This document shows positions 61,812 through 64,000 of a DNA stretch of 64,000 bases, piece after piece. Below the pieces are notes generated by a model. The model was given only the letters and a program-made list of their open reading frames with translations, ran no database searches and was not told the origin of the DNA. Position 1 is the first letter of the stretch. The number at the start of each line of letters is the position of its first letter. Origin of the DNA: Megalobrama amblycephala (Eukaryota > Chordata > Actinopteri > Cypriniformes > Xenocyprididae); the NCBI RefSeq assembly GCF_018812025.1, contig NC_063045.1, positions 15,248,919 to 15,312,918 on the forward strand. Reading direction: 5' to 3'. Position numbers and translations under genes: made by a program.

Positions 61812-62941
61812 GCCCGGTTTCACAGACAAGGCTTAAAAAACTGAAATCAACTTAACATTGACATTTCACTCTAAATAAATGGTTCTATATAGTACTAAAG
61901 TCCCTTTAAGACAATTCATTTCACTCGGCGGCCATCTTTGAAACGCCTCTTGGACATTCAAGTGCAACTCCGATCTCTTTGAATGGGGAAACATCAAATT
62001 CTCCAAAGCTGTTTGCCAAGCTTTCGATTAAATTTAATATTTGAAATCACCAATGAAATCTGACAACAACTGTCTAATAAAGTTTGTTTCTAATTGCTCG
62101 AATCATGACAAAAAAAATGGTATTTTTCAGGCTGGATCAAGCTAATGCGCATGCGCAGTCCTAAATGCACGTCTCTTGTGTCTCATTTCGGAGGCGCGCG
62201 TCTGACTGTTTCTATAGGAACCGGAGCTTCTAACGGCCTCTGCAGTGACATGATGACTTTACCAATCGACGATTGGCTCTTATTTAGAAGGTGGGACTTA
62301 TTCCGCCATATTGTGCTTTGCACTTTCTCCCTTTCAAAACAGTACGAGCGACGCATCTTGTGTTATTCTATAGTCTTTGATAGTACTAAAAGTGGTTCTT
62401 TGGCTCGTAATCATAGGGGAACCACTTTAAGTGCTGTATAGCACCAAATCTTGGTGCTTCAGTGGTTCTTCAGCGGTTCTTTGGGATAACTGAGGTGCTA
62501 TATAGCACCGCTACCGTATACAGAACCTGTTAAGCCCCTGTATGGTTCTTCAGTGGTTCTTTGGGGTGGTTAAGGTGCTATATAGCACCACTGACATACA
62601 AAGAACCTGTTAAGCCCCTTTAAAGGTTCTTTACGAACCAAACAACCACTGTTGGTGCTGTTTAGCACCATTTTTGTTGAAGAAATAAAACGCAATATGG
62701 CACCTCTTATAAGTTCTACATAGCACCATTTGGCAAAGGCGCTATAGAGCACCTTTAAAGACATGGTGCTACACAGCAACAAAAGTGGTTCCCTTATGAT
62801 TACGAGCCAAGAACCACATTTAGTGCCTTTTTTTTTAGAGTGATCTTAATGTTTCTTTTTAAGGCAAGTTTATAAAAGCTTCCTAATTTAACTAAGGGTT
62901 ACTCCTGGGTTAATCTAAGCCCTGTCTGTGAAACCAGGCCC
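61812..62941. mobile_element. Family D element copy 3 carrying two nested insertions
   Basis: The left end CCCGGTTTCACAGACAAGGC and right end GCCCTGTCTGTGAAACCAGG frame 1.1 kb. Inside are a segment beginning CACTCGGCGGCCATCTTTGA (about 61922-62340) and the tandem-palindrome element at 62386-62827. Upstream of tcf3. Confidence 0.65.
62386..62827. mobile_element. Element built of tandem palindromic units (GGTGCTATATAGCACC)
   Basis: The ends AAGTGGTTCTTTGGCTCGTA and TTACGAGCCAAGAACCACAT are inverted. The interior is two or more ~100-bp units, each with a CAGTGGTTCTT block, a perfect palindrome GGTGCTATATAGCACC and CAAAGAACCTGTTAAGCCCC. Non-coding. Confidence 0.7.
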
Positions 62942-62949
62942 ATTTGTTC

Positions 62950-64000
62950 TTACAGGCATCATATGTAAATTCTGTGGATTAAAATATCCAAAACCACTAG
63001 AACTGTTAAGTTATGTGGACTTGTGTACTTACATTATCCTAAATGTTCCAAATAGTGTTAAAATCAGCTATTTTAACCATTGTAACATCCCTATTCTAAT
63101 ATTCTAATATCGATCTAGATTACTGCAATGTGCAGCAAGTGTCTCTTAACAGCCACCGGGCGAACGTAGAGTAACGTTATAACATTACTTTCAACACGCT
63201 CAATTGTATTTTAGTGTGATTGTTTTGACCAAGTAAAACAGTGCTGTGTTACCCCACAATTTTAATTTGTCAAATAAAATGACCTGTATTATTCAGCACT
63301 TGAGGCCATTTCATTAGAATGAAATAAAATAATGTGAATTTAAGTGATCAAAAATAATTGTAACAAAGTTCAAGTTCAGAAGAGGAGGTGGACGTTAAAC
63401 GTAACTTTAAGCGTAAAATAAACATTCACAACAAAACAAAGGAGCGGCCGACTGCGGCATATAAGCATAATAAAAACAGCAACGTACAATGCCCCAGGCT
63501 TTCGTCCCCGCCCTGCTTCACACCACAGTAACTTTAATACATTAGCTCATCCATGAACACGATTTCTGCCTGAGTCCCGTCGGATTGTTTCCCATCGGCT
63601 GTGGAGGTGAAGACGACAATGATTCCACACTCATTCACAGTTGGTGTCATCAAGCTGCGCCTTTGTTATTGTTTTGAAAAAGCAACCTCTAGCGGCAAAA
63701 TTTACATACTGTGCCCTTAAATCAAGCATTATATGACATCTACCTTTATTGATCCAACAAGAAGCCTTCAAACAGAAGTGTTGACAAGCTTTGCATTTCA
63801 ATAAGCAGCTGATATTTGAAAGGTTTTTTGCTTCCCGTAACTGTCAACAGTAATAAATTACATTTCTGTTCACCATATAATACAAAATAATCATTAAATA
63901 CATTAAACATTCTTGAAATACCTACAATTATTCAGGGTCAATAAATAAATGTTAATATATAAATAATATAATTTACACTACAACTTGGCAAAGTTGCTTA
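62950..64000. other. Intergenic DNA upstream of tcf3
   Basis: No gene recognised. A repeat-like end (GCGGCAAAATTTACATACTG then TGCCCTTAA) near 63690-63722 suggests a further transposable element whose other end was not located. Confidence 0.35.

Overview
The window is vertebrate nuclear DNA. It has long introns with GT-AG splice sites, TA, CA and homopolymer microsatellites, and a dense load of miniature inverted-repeat elements, hAT, Tc1/mariner and PIF/Harbinger-like DNA transposons and L2-type LINE tails. This repeat profile, together with the protein sequences, fits a cyprinid teleost (zebrafish, carp or goldfish kind). The species cannot be fixed from this window alone.

Four genes are visible, all on the minus strand, and they were assembled here exon by exon with splice phases checked. 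(1) 1-15306: a class V unconventional myosin, from its start codon to the globular tail, with the C-terminal end lying off the left edge. (2) 17664-26502: mbd3, a NuRD-complex subunit. It has a 14-nt first coding exon and lacks the N-terminal half of the methyl-CpG-binding domain. (3) 28771-29935: uqcr11, a small complex III subunit, in two exons. (4) 36177-57637, plus a probable upstream 5' UTR exon near 60.8 kb: tcf3, an E-protein bHLH factor with an E47-type bHLH exon and a candidate 54-nt cassette exon just before it.

The order and shared orientation mbd3-uqcr11-tcf3 matches the mammalian MBD3-UQCR11-TCF3 block (human 19p13.3). In mammals the neighbouring myosin is absent there, whereas MYO5A/MYO5C lie near TCF12 and MYO5B lies near TCF4/MBD2. 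The myosin here is therefore a good candidate for a fourth class V myosin ohnolog kept in fish, linked to the third E-protein locus. The genes do not form a pathway: myosin V is a cargo motor, Mbd3 a chromatin-remodelling subunit, Uqcr11 a respiratory-chain subunit and Tcf3 a transcription factor. What joins them is ancient linkage.

Introns and intergenic DNA are mostly repeats. These include three copies of a TTAA-flanked inverted-repeat element, a ~980-bp near-perfect palindrome between the myosin and mbd3, a decayed Tc1-type transposon interrupted by a second element, three hAT-like elements with recognisable 8-bp target duplications, two TWA-flanked elements, and a nested repeat cluster at 61.8-62.9 kb upstream of tcf3.
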